Below, in pieces: positions 47,691-61,993 of a stretch of DNA of 64,000 nucleotides. This stretch comes from Hansfordia pulvinata (taxonomy: Eukaryota; Ascomycota; Sordariomycetes; Xylariales), in assembly GCA_006538405.1 (NCBI GenBank), contig BJKQ01000014.1:992001-1056000 (forward strand). The letters run 5' to 3'. The notes below the pieces were generated by a model. The model was given only the letters and a program-made list of their open reading frames with translations, searched no databases and was not told the origin of the DNA. The number at the start of each line of letters is the position of its first letter. Position 1 is the first letter of the stretch. A program made the position numbers and the translations under genes.

Positions 47691-49044
47691 AGCCGCAGCT
47701 GTTCTTGATTGTACCTATCTCAACACTTCGGCCTACATAGTAAGATGTATTCATACATTCATTGTTACGATGACAGTGCCATACATGGTACCTAATGGTG
47801 TGTTTCCCTGCAGGCGTGGGACTTGGAATGGCAGCTTTTCGCTGTCCAACTGCCGCTCGCCTGTAATCTCGGCCCTATACCTGCGGCGCCGTTGGCTGCG
47901 GGAGTCTCCGATCGTCAGTCTGTCTGCCAACCTGGACAAGGCCAACAGATACAGAGCGCACCGGCGTGAGGAAAGGCAGCCCCGATTATTTGTCCTGAGT
48001 ACAGGCCGTCTGCGCTTGAGTACCGTCCCCACGTAGTGACGGACCTGTCGAGCAGGCAGAAATCGGCTGCTTCGCCACCGATGGAAGGGAGGGGGAGTAT
48101 GTGCTCGGGTTGTAGCGCTGACACGGACTGCTGTGCCCCTATGGGGTCGCAGTTCCCCCTCCATAGCCTCTGAATCTACCGTTCATTGCAAGGGACCATC
48201 CACCGGTGTCATTCATCGCAGGAGGCCATGTCAGGTCACATACCAGGTATTGGAGAGATCCTCTTGCTCAGCCCGCGAGGCTCGCTCCGACCATACCCCC
48301 CTTCTGCCCCTCTTCTCCTCTCAACCTCGCGTCGCTACACTGCATGCCATGCATGTTACGATAATGGCCGGTACAGATCCACACCCAACATTAGCAGCCG
48401 CGCACCAGTGCCTCGCTCGGCTGCGCCCCGAGAGGTCGATCGGCACATGACGAGACATTCCCCGACAAACGAATCAAGTTGAGTGGCTACTAAGGTAGCT
48501 TAGCCGCCTAAGCGCGAGGCGTCCCGTCCGTCCCGATCTTTCCTTTGCCAAACCTGGAGTCCAGAGCTAATCGCAGCTTTGGGGGTTGCCATCCACGGCC
48601 CGTCTGGTGTTGTGTGTGCAGCTGTGCAGAATGGTGGTGTCGTGCCACCATCGATACCCGCTGGGGGCCAAAGAAAGAATCGGCCTCTTTTTTTTTTGCC
48701 ACTATTTATGGGGGCCTACTCTAACTGATACCTTGGACTTACCCAAATAGTTCCATCTATTGCCTCCAGCTTTTCTCAACTTATATAAGTAAGGTAGGTA
48801 CCGCAGGTAGGTACCTCCCTACTTACACCTATAAACCAGCGGGCCCGCTCCTGCCGCTGCTGCTCTCCCGGGTTCATCTCTTCTGGAAGGCGCCCCCCCA
48901 GTGTTGCCCGCCCCGGCGCGCGTCTGCCCCACCATCTCCGACTTATACGCGCGACTGTACTTATCCAACTGGATCTCCCGTCGTCCAATCTCCACGCGGG
49001 CGAAAGAAACGTAAAAGAAAAGAAAAAAAAAAACCCGACATCCC
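47691..49044. other. Intergenic region
   Basis: It holds the NLR 3' UTR and the promoter of the next secreted protein gene, with GTAGGTACC motifs at 48790-48820 and an A-rich leader right before the start at 49045. No supportable gene. Confidence 0.5.
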
Positions 49045-49904
49045 ATGGCAGCGCCCACAACGACGACGACGCTCCTCGCCCGCCTCTGCCTCCGCGCGGC
49101 GCTGGCGCTCGGCCTGGCCGCGGGGCTGCTCGCGTCCGCGGCGGCGGGCCGGTGCGAGCTGTACCGGTGCGCCGACACGGAGCAGTCGACCGTGGACGGC
49201 GTGGTCGCCTGCTTCGCCCGCACCAACTCCATCCTCAACTACATCCGCTGCACGGACGGCCGGGCGGCCGACGGCGACGACTTTGACGACCCCGTGCCCG
49301 TGCTGCAGGTCCGCCCCGGGTCCGCGCTCGCCCGGACCAACCTGTTCCGCGCCCCGGCGGCGGCCGCCGGGGGTGGGTCCTCCTCCTCCTCCGTCGTCCG
49401 CCCGGCCGAGCTGCTCAAGGCCGCCGCCCACCTGTGCCCGTGCACCGGCCTGGCCCGGGCCATCACCCGCTGCCCCTACGCCGACGACGACGAGTTCCGC
49501 TCGTGTCTGCAGTGCGAGGGCGCCACCGCCGCCATGCTCATGGAGATCGACCAGTGCATGTGGGACAGGTGGCCCGACGGCCGCGACAACTTCGCCCGCC
49601 AGTTCCGCCTTGGCCCCGCCGCGGCGGCCGCCGGCCCCGACGCCCTCCTGCAGACGTACCGCAAGTACTGGAGCAGCGTCCCGAGCGGGCCCTGCGGCGT
49701 TGCAGATGTGAGTACCTAGGCACTAGGGTGGCCGTTCCCCGCCCTCAAGAGTCCCGCGTTCATGCTGACGACCGCCCCTAGATTTCGCAGAGGGTATCTC
49801 GGTTCGAGTGGAACGTGAGGCTGGACCACGAGTGCCGCGAGCAGGTGCACGACGAGGGCCACACGCGGAAGCGGCAGACGCGGCGCCGGCAGCAGGCTGG
49901 GTAG
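49045..49904 (+). CDS. Secreted cysteine-rich protein, hypothetical
   Basis: Exons 49045-49707 and 49782-49904, joined in phase 0 over a 74-base intron (GTGAGT, CTGAC branch point, CCTAG); 261 residues. The start gives a long Ala/Leu-rich signal peptide (LARLCLRAALALGLAAGLLA) cut near SAAAGRCELYRC. The mature protein has about a dozen cysteines, in pairs such as RCELYRCADTEQ, AAHLCPCTGLARAITRCPY, RSCLQCEGATAAM and EIDQCMWDRW, with a last one in LDHECREQVHDEG in exon 2. The pattern fits a disulphide-stabilised extracellular protein; similar uncharacterised proteins occur in filamentous fungi. The C-terminus is basic and ends TRRRQQAG. No catalytic motif seen. Frame intact. Confidence 0.8.
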
Positions 49905-51786
49905 ATGGGGTTGCGCAGCAGGAGGCGGCCCGGTATCGCGGACACTGGGGAGGCGGGGTGTATGGCTGGGCCTGATGTGGGTTGTCAGCTCACTTTATTG
50001 TTATTATTATTTTAGAAATGTACATACCCATCATACCTCATAGATCTGGATCTTACGAATTGCTGGTCTGGATCAATCGTATGAAGCATGTTACATCTGA
50101 ACCGAACTCTGCGCCCATCGTACCTGTACTCATTAGGTAGCTGCCAGTGCGCTGGTGGTGTGTGAGTCGTGACCAGAGGAGCGCCGGCGCACTCTGTAGT
50201 GCACCACCCACCACCCACCCAACTAGCTGCGCGCGCGCTTCGTAAGCGTTGTGACTCTGTGGCCCTCCCTCAGCCAGGATGCGATCGACTTGTCCTGGTG
50301 CTTGAGCAGGGCGGCGTCAACATGGCTGTAAGTTTCAAGGTTTGTTTGAGCAATAAATGTGTGAAAGGGCGAGATCCCCCGATTCCTGGCTACTTCCGCT
50401 TGCTGATGTCGCTGGCTCTTTTACGGTCGCACCTTCTAGTAATCCCTCATGTAAGGTCAGCAGGCACGACCTCGTCCCTAACACACAACCCAACGGTGCA
50501 AAGTATGTACGTAGGTAGGTAGGTGCGTGTAATGGGCACAGTACGTACCTGGCTCGTCGGCACTAGGTACTACGTAGGGCAGGGACAGTTCCGCAATCAT
50601 TCTTTCCATGTTTCTTCATTCCTTCTTCCTTCCTACGAACCTCTTTCACAGCGGCAGAGTCACGTGCCGGCCCCTTCAACAGGAACCAGAAACTTCAGCG
50701 GGACAGCCCGGCCCCAGCCGACACTGTCCAGTGTCGATGATGACAACCCCGACCTTGGCAAGATGTTGCGCGGGGCGTCCAGCTACGCGCAAGATGGCAA
50801 AGTGGGAGGATCCAGACGGGGGACTTCTGACAGGCAAAGGAGGCAAATCCGGCCCTCTTCACGTAACCTACCCGAGGTGAGCAAGTCCGGGAAGCGCAGT
50901 TGCTGGGGTTTTGCGCGCCTCCCTTGGTGTCTGCGTGCGTGGGACGGCGAACGGACGGCTGAGAGATATCCAGTTGCAGGGGCCGTGGGAAGACTGCGTA
51001 CTCTATAGAGTTCTCGGCCCCCCGCGTTGATCGATGCTTCCTTCTCGAAGGGTGCCGGAGTAGGGTTGGTCCTGGAGTTTCGGGCGCGTTATTAATAGTC
51101 GGGCTGAAAGAGCAGTGTCAGACAGCCTGGCAGGATACAGGGGAGCGTGGGCGGGTCCTCTCTCCAGTGAACCTGAATCTACCCTTGGACCCCTGGGCCC
51201 TGGACATGGATTAATAATGCCCCAGATCCCACGCTGCTTGCTGGGCCCGGCGTCTGCAGCCAGGCGCTTCTGCCGGGCACGCGCCAGCGTGGTACAGAGA
51301 TCGCCGCTGCAGGGGCGGATGTGGCGATGTAAGATGCGATGGCGAAACGGTATGGGAGAAGACCACTCCTCCCCGTCAGCCCTGAGAGTGGTCCTGGCCA
51401 CGCTGAACTCGCGCAAGGGAGGGTATTGCGAGTCTGCGACATGATTTGCACTGCTGCAGTGCCGTGCCGGCCGAAAACGCCCCTTGCGAGTGGGAGCATA
51501 CCGCTGCTTGACAGGAGAGCAGAGGCACCATCCAGAGGAAATGGGACGCGAACGACCACGGCAAGCACTGGATATAAGAGTGGCATATTCTCTCCCCAGA
51601 TCCAGGTATTCGAATCATCATTCACCTAGCATCTCTCTCGACTCTCACCTCATCATTCTCAAACCCCAACTCGTCACTTGTGTTGTACAAGTTCAAGCTC
51701 CTCGAACCAACGAAAGGTTCACAGTCACAAACGACAACGACGACGCCGATACATAAGAACAGAAAGGGAGTACTGCTCATTTCAAA
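49905..51786. other. Intergenic region between two secreted-protein genes
   Basis: It contains the GTACGTAGGTAGGTAGGTG motif at 50506-50525. Short ORFs without domains on both strands. No supportable gene. Confidence 0.5.
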
Positions 51787-52398
51787 ATGCTGGCCACGAC
51801 CGCTTTCACTCTCCTCTTCGCGGCTGGGGCCTTCGCCGCGCCCACCGAAGGCCAGGCAATGCCGTCCGACCTGCAAGCCCGCTCGAACAATCCGGACGGG
51901 TTCCGGTCCGTGACAGCATACGAAGAGGAGTCTAACCCGCAGAAGACCCAGTGTCGGGGAAACTCCTGGGCAACCTGTCGAGGGATAAGACCAAAATGAT
52001 CGGCTACAAGATCGGCCAGGCTTGGGGGATAATCCCAGAGGACACAGATGTGGAAGTCAAGGACGACACGTTCGAAACAACCCAATGTTCGTACACACCC
52101 TGATCACCTATCAAAGACGATACTAGGAAGCTAACCTTTGCCGTTCCTCCTCGCAGATTCCGAGTGCTTGACCCTCAACCAGGAAGCAAAGTGCTACGAG
52201 TTGGGCGAAGGCTACAAGACCGGGGACAAAAAGGGTACTGAGATATGGCCGGAGTGCACCGCGTACTTTTGGAAAGATGACAAGTGCCCAGGCAAGCCCA
52301 CGGAGAAGAGGATTATGTACGGCGATGAGGTCTTGCCCGTCGATAACGTCCAGTTCAAGTCCATGTTGATGTCTTGCACCAGAACCTCTTTTGCTTGA
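51787..52398 (+). CDS. Small secreted protein with one frame break
   Basis: Exons 51787-52086 and 52157-52398 with one base missing in exon 1; about 180 residues. The signal peptide is MLATTAFTLLFAAGAFAAPT. The frame breaks between 51930 and 51960, in one of two short C runs; one added C joins TAYEEESNP to VSGKLLGNLSRDKTKM and gives a total divisible by three. The intron has a rarer donor GTTCGT, a CTAAC branch point near 52131 and ends GCAG; phase requires this donor. Exon 2 holds SECLTLNQEAKCYELGEGY, WPECTAYFWKDDKCPGKPT and a last Cys in LMSCTRTSFA, so about five cysteines. No known fold. It could be an effector-like or general secreted protein. Confidence is lower because both the frame and the donor are inferred. 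Confidence 0.65.
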
Positions 52399-54314
52399 AA
52401 CAGCTGAGGGGGCGGCGTGCGGCGGTCCTCCGAGGTGCGGGGACACAGACGACCAGGTCATCTGGAGGAGAGTCGAGATTGGGTACGTGCGAAATAGAAA
52501 ATAGACAGGTGGTCGGTTTTGCTATACAGTGGGAGAGGAAGTCCTTCTCCTCCTGTAGCTGAAACCGCAAGGCTATCACTGATGGAATAACGGGGGGGGG
52601 CTTAAGCAATCACGAGCCTTTACAATCTTATAGACCAAAAGACAGTCCTTTCCTTTATCATCCGATCAAACTCTTTTTGCGCACACGAGTTTTCCATTAT
52701 CACATTGCTTGGACCACTCACCCCATTGTGACCGGACAAACTGCCTCGAACACACCATCATCAGGAACCACCCGACTCTGCCCCTTACCCAAGTCGTCAC
52801 CCGTCCCATCATATCCTACGCGCCAGTCCATTTGGAAGAGACTGCGGTTCGCCCTGGGAAAGTTGGGTAGTAAGTCGCGAATGCAACGCAACAACGAACC
52901 GGGAGCGGTGCTGTCGAAGGATCGCAACGGCCACGAATCGCGGGTGACATCCTGGCCCCTGCTTGCGCGGCTGCGCCATCTCTGGTCGCTGTCTTTACCC
53001 CGAGACTGGGCTGGGCCACGGCGGAAGCACAGGCGGAAATATGCGGAAGCGCTGCGTGCTGCAGAGAGGGTTCGTCGTCTTCTTTCGACTTCCACAGGAA
53101 ACAGGCAGGCAGGGAACATCCTGGAGGTGTGTGCCAGACAGACACTTCCAGGTCTCAGGTGATGGGGAATAGATTGACACTGGATCAGGCGATGCGAGCC
53201 AAAGACAGATGCCGGTAGTTCAATGGCTTGGAGCCGGAAGAGTAGATCGCTGCCAGCCCGGGCTGCTGGAGCCTGCCGTAGAGCCTCCCCGGATTTGATT
53301 CGGATTACCACAAGCCGGCGTGAGGAGCTGAGCCACGGCTTGCAGAGGCCACATGGGCGCGCTGAGTTGTGACTCGGCGTTCGCGTTGCGCTGTTGCGTC
53401 TGGGCTGGCCGCTGTGCCTCTCGAATCTTGAGCAGCAAATCGGCGAGACTCTGGTTCGCAGGCGGCGACAACAGGGCCGACGTAGTGAGCACCGGAAAGC
53501 TCGTCGCGAATCCGGGCATATTGTCCTCTGGAATATCCAGTCTGCACACGCCGACTCGCCTCAGGGCAGTCCCCTGACTTGCCGGCCTGATGTCCTCCAG
53601 AGCGCCCTGGCAGCAAGTTCCTCCCTACACCTCCTGTATCGCCGCTATCATGGGGCGACTATCCCGTCAACTCGAATCTTCGTCGGCAGAGGCGTTGAGG
53701 TCTAACTCGATAACGCCGGGCGGGCAAGGCCCGGGCCGGGGCCGAAGGGGCCTTGTTCAAGACGGTAAGCTTCCACGAGACGGCACATGAAGAAACCCGC
53801 AGGAATCGGTTGCATGGGTATCATACCATATAATATTCAGTGTATTAAGCAGCCAGCGCTGTGTGGCGCTTAGTGGCTTTCCGTCTAACCACAATTCTGT
53901 GCCAGCCTTCGTCGAGAATGGCGGAGAATCCCGACCCTTTGGGCATCGCCTCATACAGCGCTTCGCGAGGCGTCCCTGGTGTTTGCGCTCCCGTGAGCCA
54001 GCAGTTTCAAGAACGGGATACTGACGCCTTGCCAAGCACCCCAGCCACGATGGGCCCCGAGTCCGGGCACACTGATCAGCACCGAGCAGACCGTGGCATG
54101 ATCGGATCCCACGAGCCGACCATTTTTCGCCCCCCCTCTTCCCTTCGCAGCTTCATCCTTGCGTCTCTGCCCGTGCGGCGATAGTCGCACTGCCCTGGAC
54201 GAGCCCACCCCTCCCCACAAGTTCGCTCCGGCTGGCTCAGTTGTGATATCATGATATGTAGCTTTTGTCCGTCTGTCGCAGACGCCCTGCAGTCCTGCAG
54301 TGTCAAGTGCCCCC
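52399..54314. other. Intergenic region with one weak ORF
   Basis: It follows the secreted-protein gene and holds the 3' end of the SF3A2 gene. Only the ORF at 53220-53549 (minus) deserved separate mention. Confidence 0.45.
53220..53549 (-). CDS. Weak ORF, possible exon of an unrecognised gene
   Basis: 109 codons on the minus strand. The stretch SLADLLLKIREAQRPAQTQQ looks like a natural amphipathic helix rather than a shadow translation. A possible acceptor (GTGTGCAG) lies just upstream at about 53549-53542. There is no domain, no convincing start and no upstream exon that I can identify, so this may be chance. Confidence 0.2.
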   Translation of the reverse strand: MCRLDIPEDNMPGFATSFPVLTTSALLSPPANQSLADLLLKIREAQRPAQTQQRNANAESQLSAPMWPLQAVAQLLTPACGNPNQIRGGSTAGSSSPGWQRSTLPAPSH

Positions 54315-55075
54315 TCATCCACGGCCAGGCAACCCAGGCACGCCGACGTAGCGCTCCTCGCGCTCGGTGAGGAACATGACCTGGACCCAGAACTCCTTCA
54401 GGTCGGCGTCCCACCACGTCCAGTACTTGTCGCCGGTGCGGTCGATCTCGCGGCCTGCAGCTTGAAGCCGCACGTCTCGTAGGGGTCGGCGGCGACCAGC
54501 ATGTACTGGTAGTTCTTGTCCGGGGGGTCGTCGACGCGCTGCTCGAAGGCGCTCATGAACCGCACCTTGGGGACGTCGGCCGAGCTGTTGTTGGCGCCCG
54601 CGCTGCTCGTCGTCGTCGCGATCTCGGGGTACTGGAGCTGGAACAGGAGGCCCTGCTGGCGCGTGACGGGGTCGCGGACCTTGGTGATCTTGTAGCCCGG
54701 CCGACCGATCTTGACCATGTTCTTGCGCACGCCGGCGCCGAACCCCGCGCCGACCACGCCCACGGGCAGGCCCGTGTTGGGGTCCGTCTGGCTCTTGCCC
54801 TCCTTCTGCTCGCGCGCGGCGCGGCGGGCCAGGTTGGTCTGGTGCTTCTTGCCCTGGGTGTGGGCCAGGTAGGAGCCGTCATTCTGGTGGACCGTCAGGC
54901 AGAGACGGCATTCGAAGGAGCCGACGTGGTTCTTGAAGAAGTAAGGGTCCTTGTCGAGGTCGATGGTCTCGAGGGCGAGCTTGCGGAGGCGCTCGCGGCG
55001 GTCGGCGTTGGTCGCTGACGAGGAGGCGACACCGCCGCCTCCGAACTTGGAGCCTGCGCGATTCTGGTAGTCCAT
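54315..55075 (-). CDS. PRP11: Splicing factor 3A subunit 2 (SF3A2 / Prp11), one frame break
   Basis: Core component of the U2 snRNP SF3A complex, needed for branch-site recognition and prespliceosome assembly. The start MDYQNRAGSKFGGGGVA is the conserved N-terminus. A helix with RRERLRKLALETIDLDKDPY leads to the matrin-type C2H2 zinc finger FECRLCLTVHQNDGSYLAHT followed by QGKKHQTNL. The region GRPGYKITKVRDP through LLFQLQYPEI and the Prp11 core follow. The C-terminus DRTGDKYWTWWDADLKEFWV then QVMFLTEREERY is only reached after adding one base in the CC run at 54449-54455, giving LQAREID. Product about 253 residues, close to yeast Prp11 and without the Pro-rich tail of animal SF3A2. No intron. 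Confidence 0.92.
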
Positions 55076-56135
55076 CGCGGCGCGCGCGGTCTTGATGAGG
55101 GCGAGATGGCGGTTCGGGATGTCCCAGTCGAAATAAGGGTTGCGCTGGGCGCCGTGACGCTGGGTCGGTTGTATGAAGGCAGGAGCGAGGGATCTAGAAT
55201 GTCGAAAGGTGGTCAAGTGCAGCGCCGGATGCGAGGTATCGCAGTGTGATGAGTCGGTGCTTTCGTCGACAAGTAGATGCTCAGCCTAGATGACGAGGCT
55301 GATCAAGCAAAGACGCGATAGGCGGCGTCCAAGGACCAGCCCACAACAGTGTGTGGAGACCTACCAGCACTCGTACACCGAAAAGGTGGGACTCCACCAC
55401 CCCATACCCACGTCGAGTACGACTGAAGTACGAGGTCTGCATCCGCTGCCGCTGTGGTCAGGTACAGGCCCCCAGCGTCTTAGGCCTGGCAACTGTACGC
55501 CAGCTGATGAGCGATTCAACCATGTACGAGTGTGTGCCTAAGAAGGTATTCATATACGCAGTGTTCAGCCCATAGAGGCCGCCATCGTCCAAATTGAAGC
55601 TTGGGCAGCCCTCTAAGAGCAACGGGAACGTCGGCATTGAATACGCACAATACGCACTGCAGAAAGTGGTGAATGCCTTCCCCGCAATATAGAGATGAGA
55701 CGCGCGCCAGTAATGACGTTTCGAGCAGCTACATGTACGGGAACCCGCCCGGTCGTATCGGCAATCCCGCAGTCACTCATCTGGCTTGTAGCTCCTCTAT
55801 CATGGCCATGCGCATTTCTATCTCGCCGTCTCCCCTCTGTGGTGTATCGCAGATGAACTTTGGTTCGAAGGCATTCGTGACAACCGCCGCTTCACCGTAC
55901 GCAGGCCTCTCTTCAGATTACAAACAACCGTTTGGAGCATGGGTGATGCTCCCATCAAGATGATATGCCAAATGAGTCCTCTCACATTTTCGTCATAGAT
56001 ACGGGAATACGGCAGGGAACCCGCACTTAGAGAACCCCAGACACAGGGAACCGGCAAGTCGGCGCCGCAACATCCCCTCTCATCCCCATTCAAGCCAATG
56101 TCGAAGGAGCTTCCTGCCTGCACCCACACACACAC
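55076..56135. other. Intergenic region
   Basis: It holds the SF3A2 promoter and the 3' UTR of COT-1. A TACATGTA motif lies at 55730-55737. No supportable gene. Confidence 0.5.
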
Positions 56136-58276
<2,141 letters not shown>

Positions 58277-60098
58277 GGTGGCGGCGGTGACGGCGGTGAC
58301 CGGTCGGGACGGAAGAGGTGTAGTGTTGCGTGGTTTGGTGATGGGCGGACAACACCAGCAGGGGGGGCTGCTTTGTCCAAGCGCTGGGAAAGGGGGGGCA
58401 GCAGACGGTGGCCAGGGGTACAGCTGGGCGCTGGTGCTTATGTATAAGATGATGCAGCCAGAGACAACTGGATCACAACAAGAGAGGGAGAGAGGTGGGA
58501 GGTCACCAGTCCTGAGCCACTTTGCCAGGGGAGCCAAGTGGTGAGGAGTGGTGAGGATGGGATGGGGGGGAAATGAGGTGAGGCAGGCAGGTTGAGTGAG
58601 GCCTGGGGGCGGTGATGTGAGGTGCGGTGTGGGTTCTGGCTGCCCAGCAGTGGTGAGCAGCCAGGGGCAGTGAGAGCAGCCCGCAGTTAGGGGTTGGGCG
58701 GGCAGCTGGAGGAGCTCAAGAGGGGCAGTGAGTGGGTGGGTGAGTGGGCAGCCCGCCCCAAGGTGCAGGTGGTGGGCTGCTACGTGCCAAGCCCTTAGCA
58801 GCATGGCTTCTAGCCAGCCGTGCCAGCCGTGCCAGCCCACCCAGAGTCCAATCTATTGTCAGGGGGAGGTTGAGCACTGGACAGCTACCAAGGAAGGATG
58901 AGCCATTTCATCATTGGAGGGCATGATTCTATTGAGGGAGGATAGAACAGCGCCGACACCAATGCTTGCGGCTGACCACTCAGTGATTCTGGTTTGCTGT
59001 TGCATTATGGCCTTAGATCCATATGTAGAGACCCAAGGTCGTACCTGCGTGCATCCATTGCATTCAGGGGCTGTGAGACTTGCTGGCCTCACCTGGGGGC
59101 CATGCAGGTATCTCACGTGGCAGCACAGTACAGACCCTGCAGGGCATGATCTGCTGGCTTTTCCAGCTGAAGGTTGTGTTTACTAAAGCCGGATCTCTTT
59201 GCTTCTTTGCTTTCTTGGCTGCCCTCATTGACCAAGATTGAGCTGGTCCCTACATCAATGAGATAGTCGCCTGTACACATGGCCCATCTAGGTATGTACT
59301 ACCTTGATTGCATTTCTGAGGCAATGCAGGCATGTACCTGCTGCCTGCTCTTTGATGGGAAGTACCTACTTACTCGTAGATGCTGGACCTGGCAACTGCC
59401 AGAACATGGAGAAGAGGGGTTCCTTCCCCTCCACAGGTTGTGTTGCCAGAAGACGGCCTAACCTGTTTTGGCAGCTGGCTGATTGCCACATCCCACATCT
59501 TGTAGGTACATTTCCACCCTTCAACTGTCCACCATCACCAACCAGCTTCGTTCACTGCTCCTGCGACATTGAACAGCACTCTGACAGGCATAATTCGTCT
59601 CTGAGCTATTGACCATTTTTAATCAATTAATTGTTATTGAATCCCCACATACACAGCTTCTCTGAGTAGCATCAACTGATCACAGCGATGGGATTCCTCG
59701 TACGACTTCAGTTCGCCCTCGATTGGCTCGATGGCCATATCGTCAGTAGCAACTCTCCTGGCGACCAGCTGCAACGAGTTGTGTGATAGAAAGTCTCCCA
59801 ATGGATTTCCTCGCACAGGTACACAGACGCCACGCAGGAAACACGACCTCCAATTCACATTGGACAATCAGCTCGTCCACGAAACGGGGACCGTGAACCC
59901 AGCGACTCCTGATACGACCTGACTGGAAACTCGCAGACCAATCCCGACCCGACCAGTCTCTACGCGACGGGCGAACAGCTGGGCACGGAGACGGTTTCCG
60001 AGTGATTTTCCATGGTTCCGGATTTTCTGCCCGCGCATATTTGCGCCCCCCCTCTGGTACTTGACCGTGGCGTTGAGCATTTCCACGTCACACTGTCG
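58277..60098. other. Long upstream region of cot-1
   Basis: This 1.8 kb stretch separates the start of cot-1 from the stop of the P450, both on the minus strand. The part nearest cot-1 (58450-58780) is rich in GTGAG/GGCAG words and has no stable ORF; it is likely promoter and 5' leader. An A/T-rich piece near 59610-59650 may be the boundary. No gene seen. Confidence 0.5.
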
Positions 60099-61993
60099 TC
60101 AAGAACATGTCGAATCGGCCCAGACTTCCGTGCTTTCCCGCACACTCACCCAGAAGTCGTTGATTTGAAAGCTCGAGTAGCCCCTGCATCGCCACGGCGA
60201 ACCAGGGTCGACCGCTTGGAAGTCGAATCGTCTCAGCAGCTAGCCGACACATTAGCTCTATCTGTCCACACTTGCTCGAAGACACCCCCCTCGTGCTGCT
60301 CTACTCACCTCGACGAAGATTTTATTGAGTTCCAGCCAGGCCAAGGTCTTGCCCGGGCACATCCAACGCCCAAATCCGAAACCCAGGTCAACGTGGCGTC
60401 GAAGATCCGCTCTCTGTTCCTCGTCGCACTCGATGAATCTCTCGGGCTTGAAGACATCTGCGTCCTTGCCGAACACCTTCCTGTCGCGAAGCATGCTCAC
60501 AAAGTTGACAAAGACGTCGGTGCCCTCAGGAAAAAATTGGCCACAAATCGTATCGCCGCCGGGAGGGACCTTCTTCGGGAACCCAATGATAGCAGGCGGC
60601 ACGATCCGCAACCCCTCGTATAAAACCGCCTGTGTCGAGGGCCGTCAGATTCATCCGCAGAGAGGTTCGATTTCGTGAAGACACACTTGGAGGTACGGAA
60701 GCTGCTTGGCTTCCTCGTTGGTAATCGGGCTGGAGATGCGGCCCTCCTTGATGCCTAGGCCGATCTCTCTTTTCAGCTTCCGGTAAGCATGCGGGGTTGA
60801 CATCAAGTACAGCATGATGCCGCGAATGGCTGTTGTGGAGGTATCCGACCCTGCAGGCATTTGGATGGCGATTTCGAGCTCGCACTCTCGCTGCGTCAAG
60901 CCGTGGCGCCTGAACTCGTCCTGTGTCTTCCAGTCAGCGGGGTCCATGTCTTGCAGCCATGCCATCCGGCGCCGGGGAGGAACCAACAATCATATCACCA
61001 TGCGCCGGGTCCTTCTTCGGGATGCCACCGAATCGTTGGTCGACGGACTCTTTCACGTATCTGTGCCCAACACCGGTCAGCCTCGGGAAGCCGCCGTCGT
61101 GATCGAAGTGTACCATCGCACCCGAGGAACCTCCCCATCCCATTGTTATCGGTGTCCCTGGGGCCGGCCAAGCGAAGGAAGAATTTGGACGCGAAAAGAT
61201 CTCGAAGCATGGGCACCATTGCTGGGCAAATTGGTCAGCAAACTGTCCCCGAATTCCGAGTCCGAGATCTCTACGCATTCTTGGCCGGCCAAATTTTCCC
61301 CTACTCACCAAAGGCATGCATGAAGGGAACGAACTTGTCGGAGATGGAAATGAAGTCGAAATGGTCCGTTTCATCGGCGAGCGAGCCCCACGGCTTGCTG
61401 GAGCCGACGAGGGTAAGCAGGTCGACCTGGAACAGCCGGACAATCTTGCTGAGGTTGAGGACCACCGGACTGCGCTTGGAGGCGTACTTGGTCTCGATGA
61501 TGTCCATCAAGATGGCGAGCTGCGAGTCCAGGTCCTTCTCCAGGGTCATGGAGCCCTTGCCGGCGTAGGCGGCACCGATCTTGGACTTCCGTTGGTCGTG
61601 CCTCGCCGTGTTGGGCTCGGACAAAACGCTGTAGTCGTACGGGTCGAACTTGATGCTGGCATACCAGTCACCGCGGCCGTACGGCGAGCGCAGTCCGTTG
61701 ATTTTCCACAGCGCGCCGGCGTCGGACACGAGGAGCTCGTTGGGGCCGATGCGCATGATGCTGCCGTACCTTTTCTGCTCCTTGGCCAGCGTCTTGTGCA
61801 TGTATCCGTGTTGCATGGCCCGAAACCCCCAGAGATACGATACCGAGGCCAGCCACGGGCCGCGGAAGTGGCTCAGCCGGTGCCACGAGCGCAGTGCCAG
61901 GATGAGATAGCATGCAAAGGCGGTAGCCAAGAGAGCTTGCAGAGCAAACAGCCCCTCGCCATTGTCGCCGGGAAGGGAAGTCGGAAATGTCAT
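60099..61993 (-). CDS. Cytochrome P450 monooxygenase, with one unresolved frame break
   Basis: Microsomal fungal P450, about 539 residues. Minus-strand exons are 61993-61309, 61221-61122, 61060-60687, 60629-60309 and 60239-60099; introns of 57-87 bases. The N-terminal anchor is ALLATAFACYLILAL, then a Pro-containing hinge HFRGPWLASVSYLWG, RYGSIMRIGPNELLVSDAG, helix I with PAGSDTSTTAIRGIML, the ExxR motif in AVLYEGLRIVPP, KPERFIE, and the haem loop FGFGRWMCPGKTLAW with Cys ligand. The last exon gives LLRRFDFQAVDP. Exon 3 is one base too long: the frame of YVKESVDQRFGGIPKKDP must shift near 60970-61010 to reach WLQDMDPADWKTQDE. This is opposite in sign to the other breaks in the window. An upstream ATG at 62035 adds 14 residues. 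Substrate unknown; no biosynthetic partners lie nearby. Confidence 0.85.
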
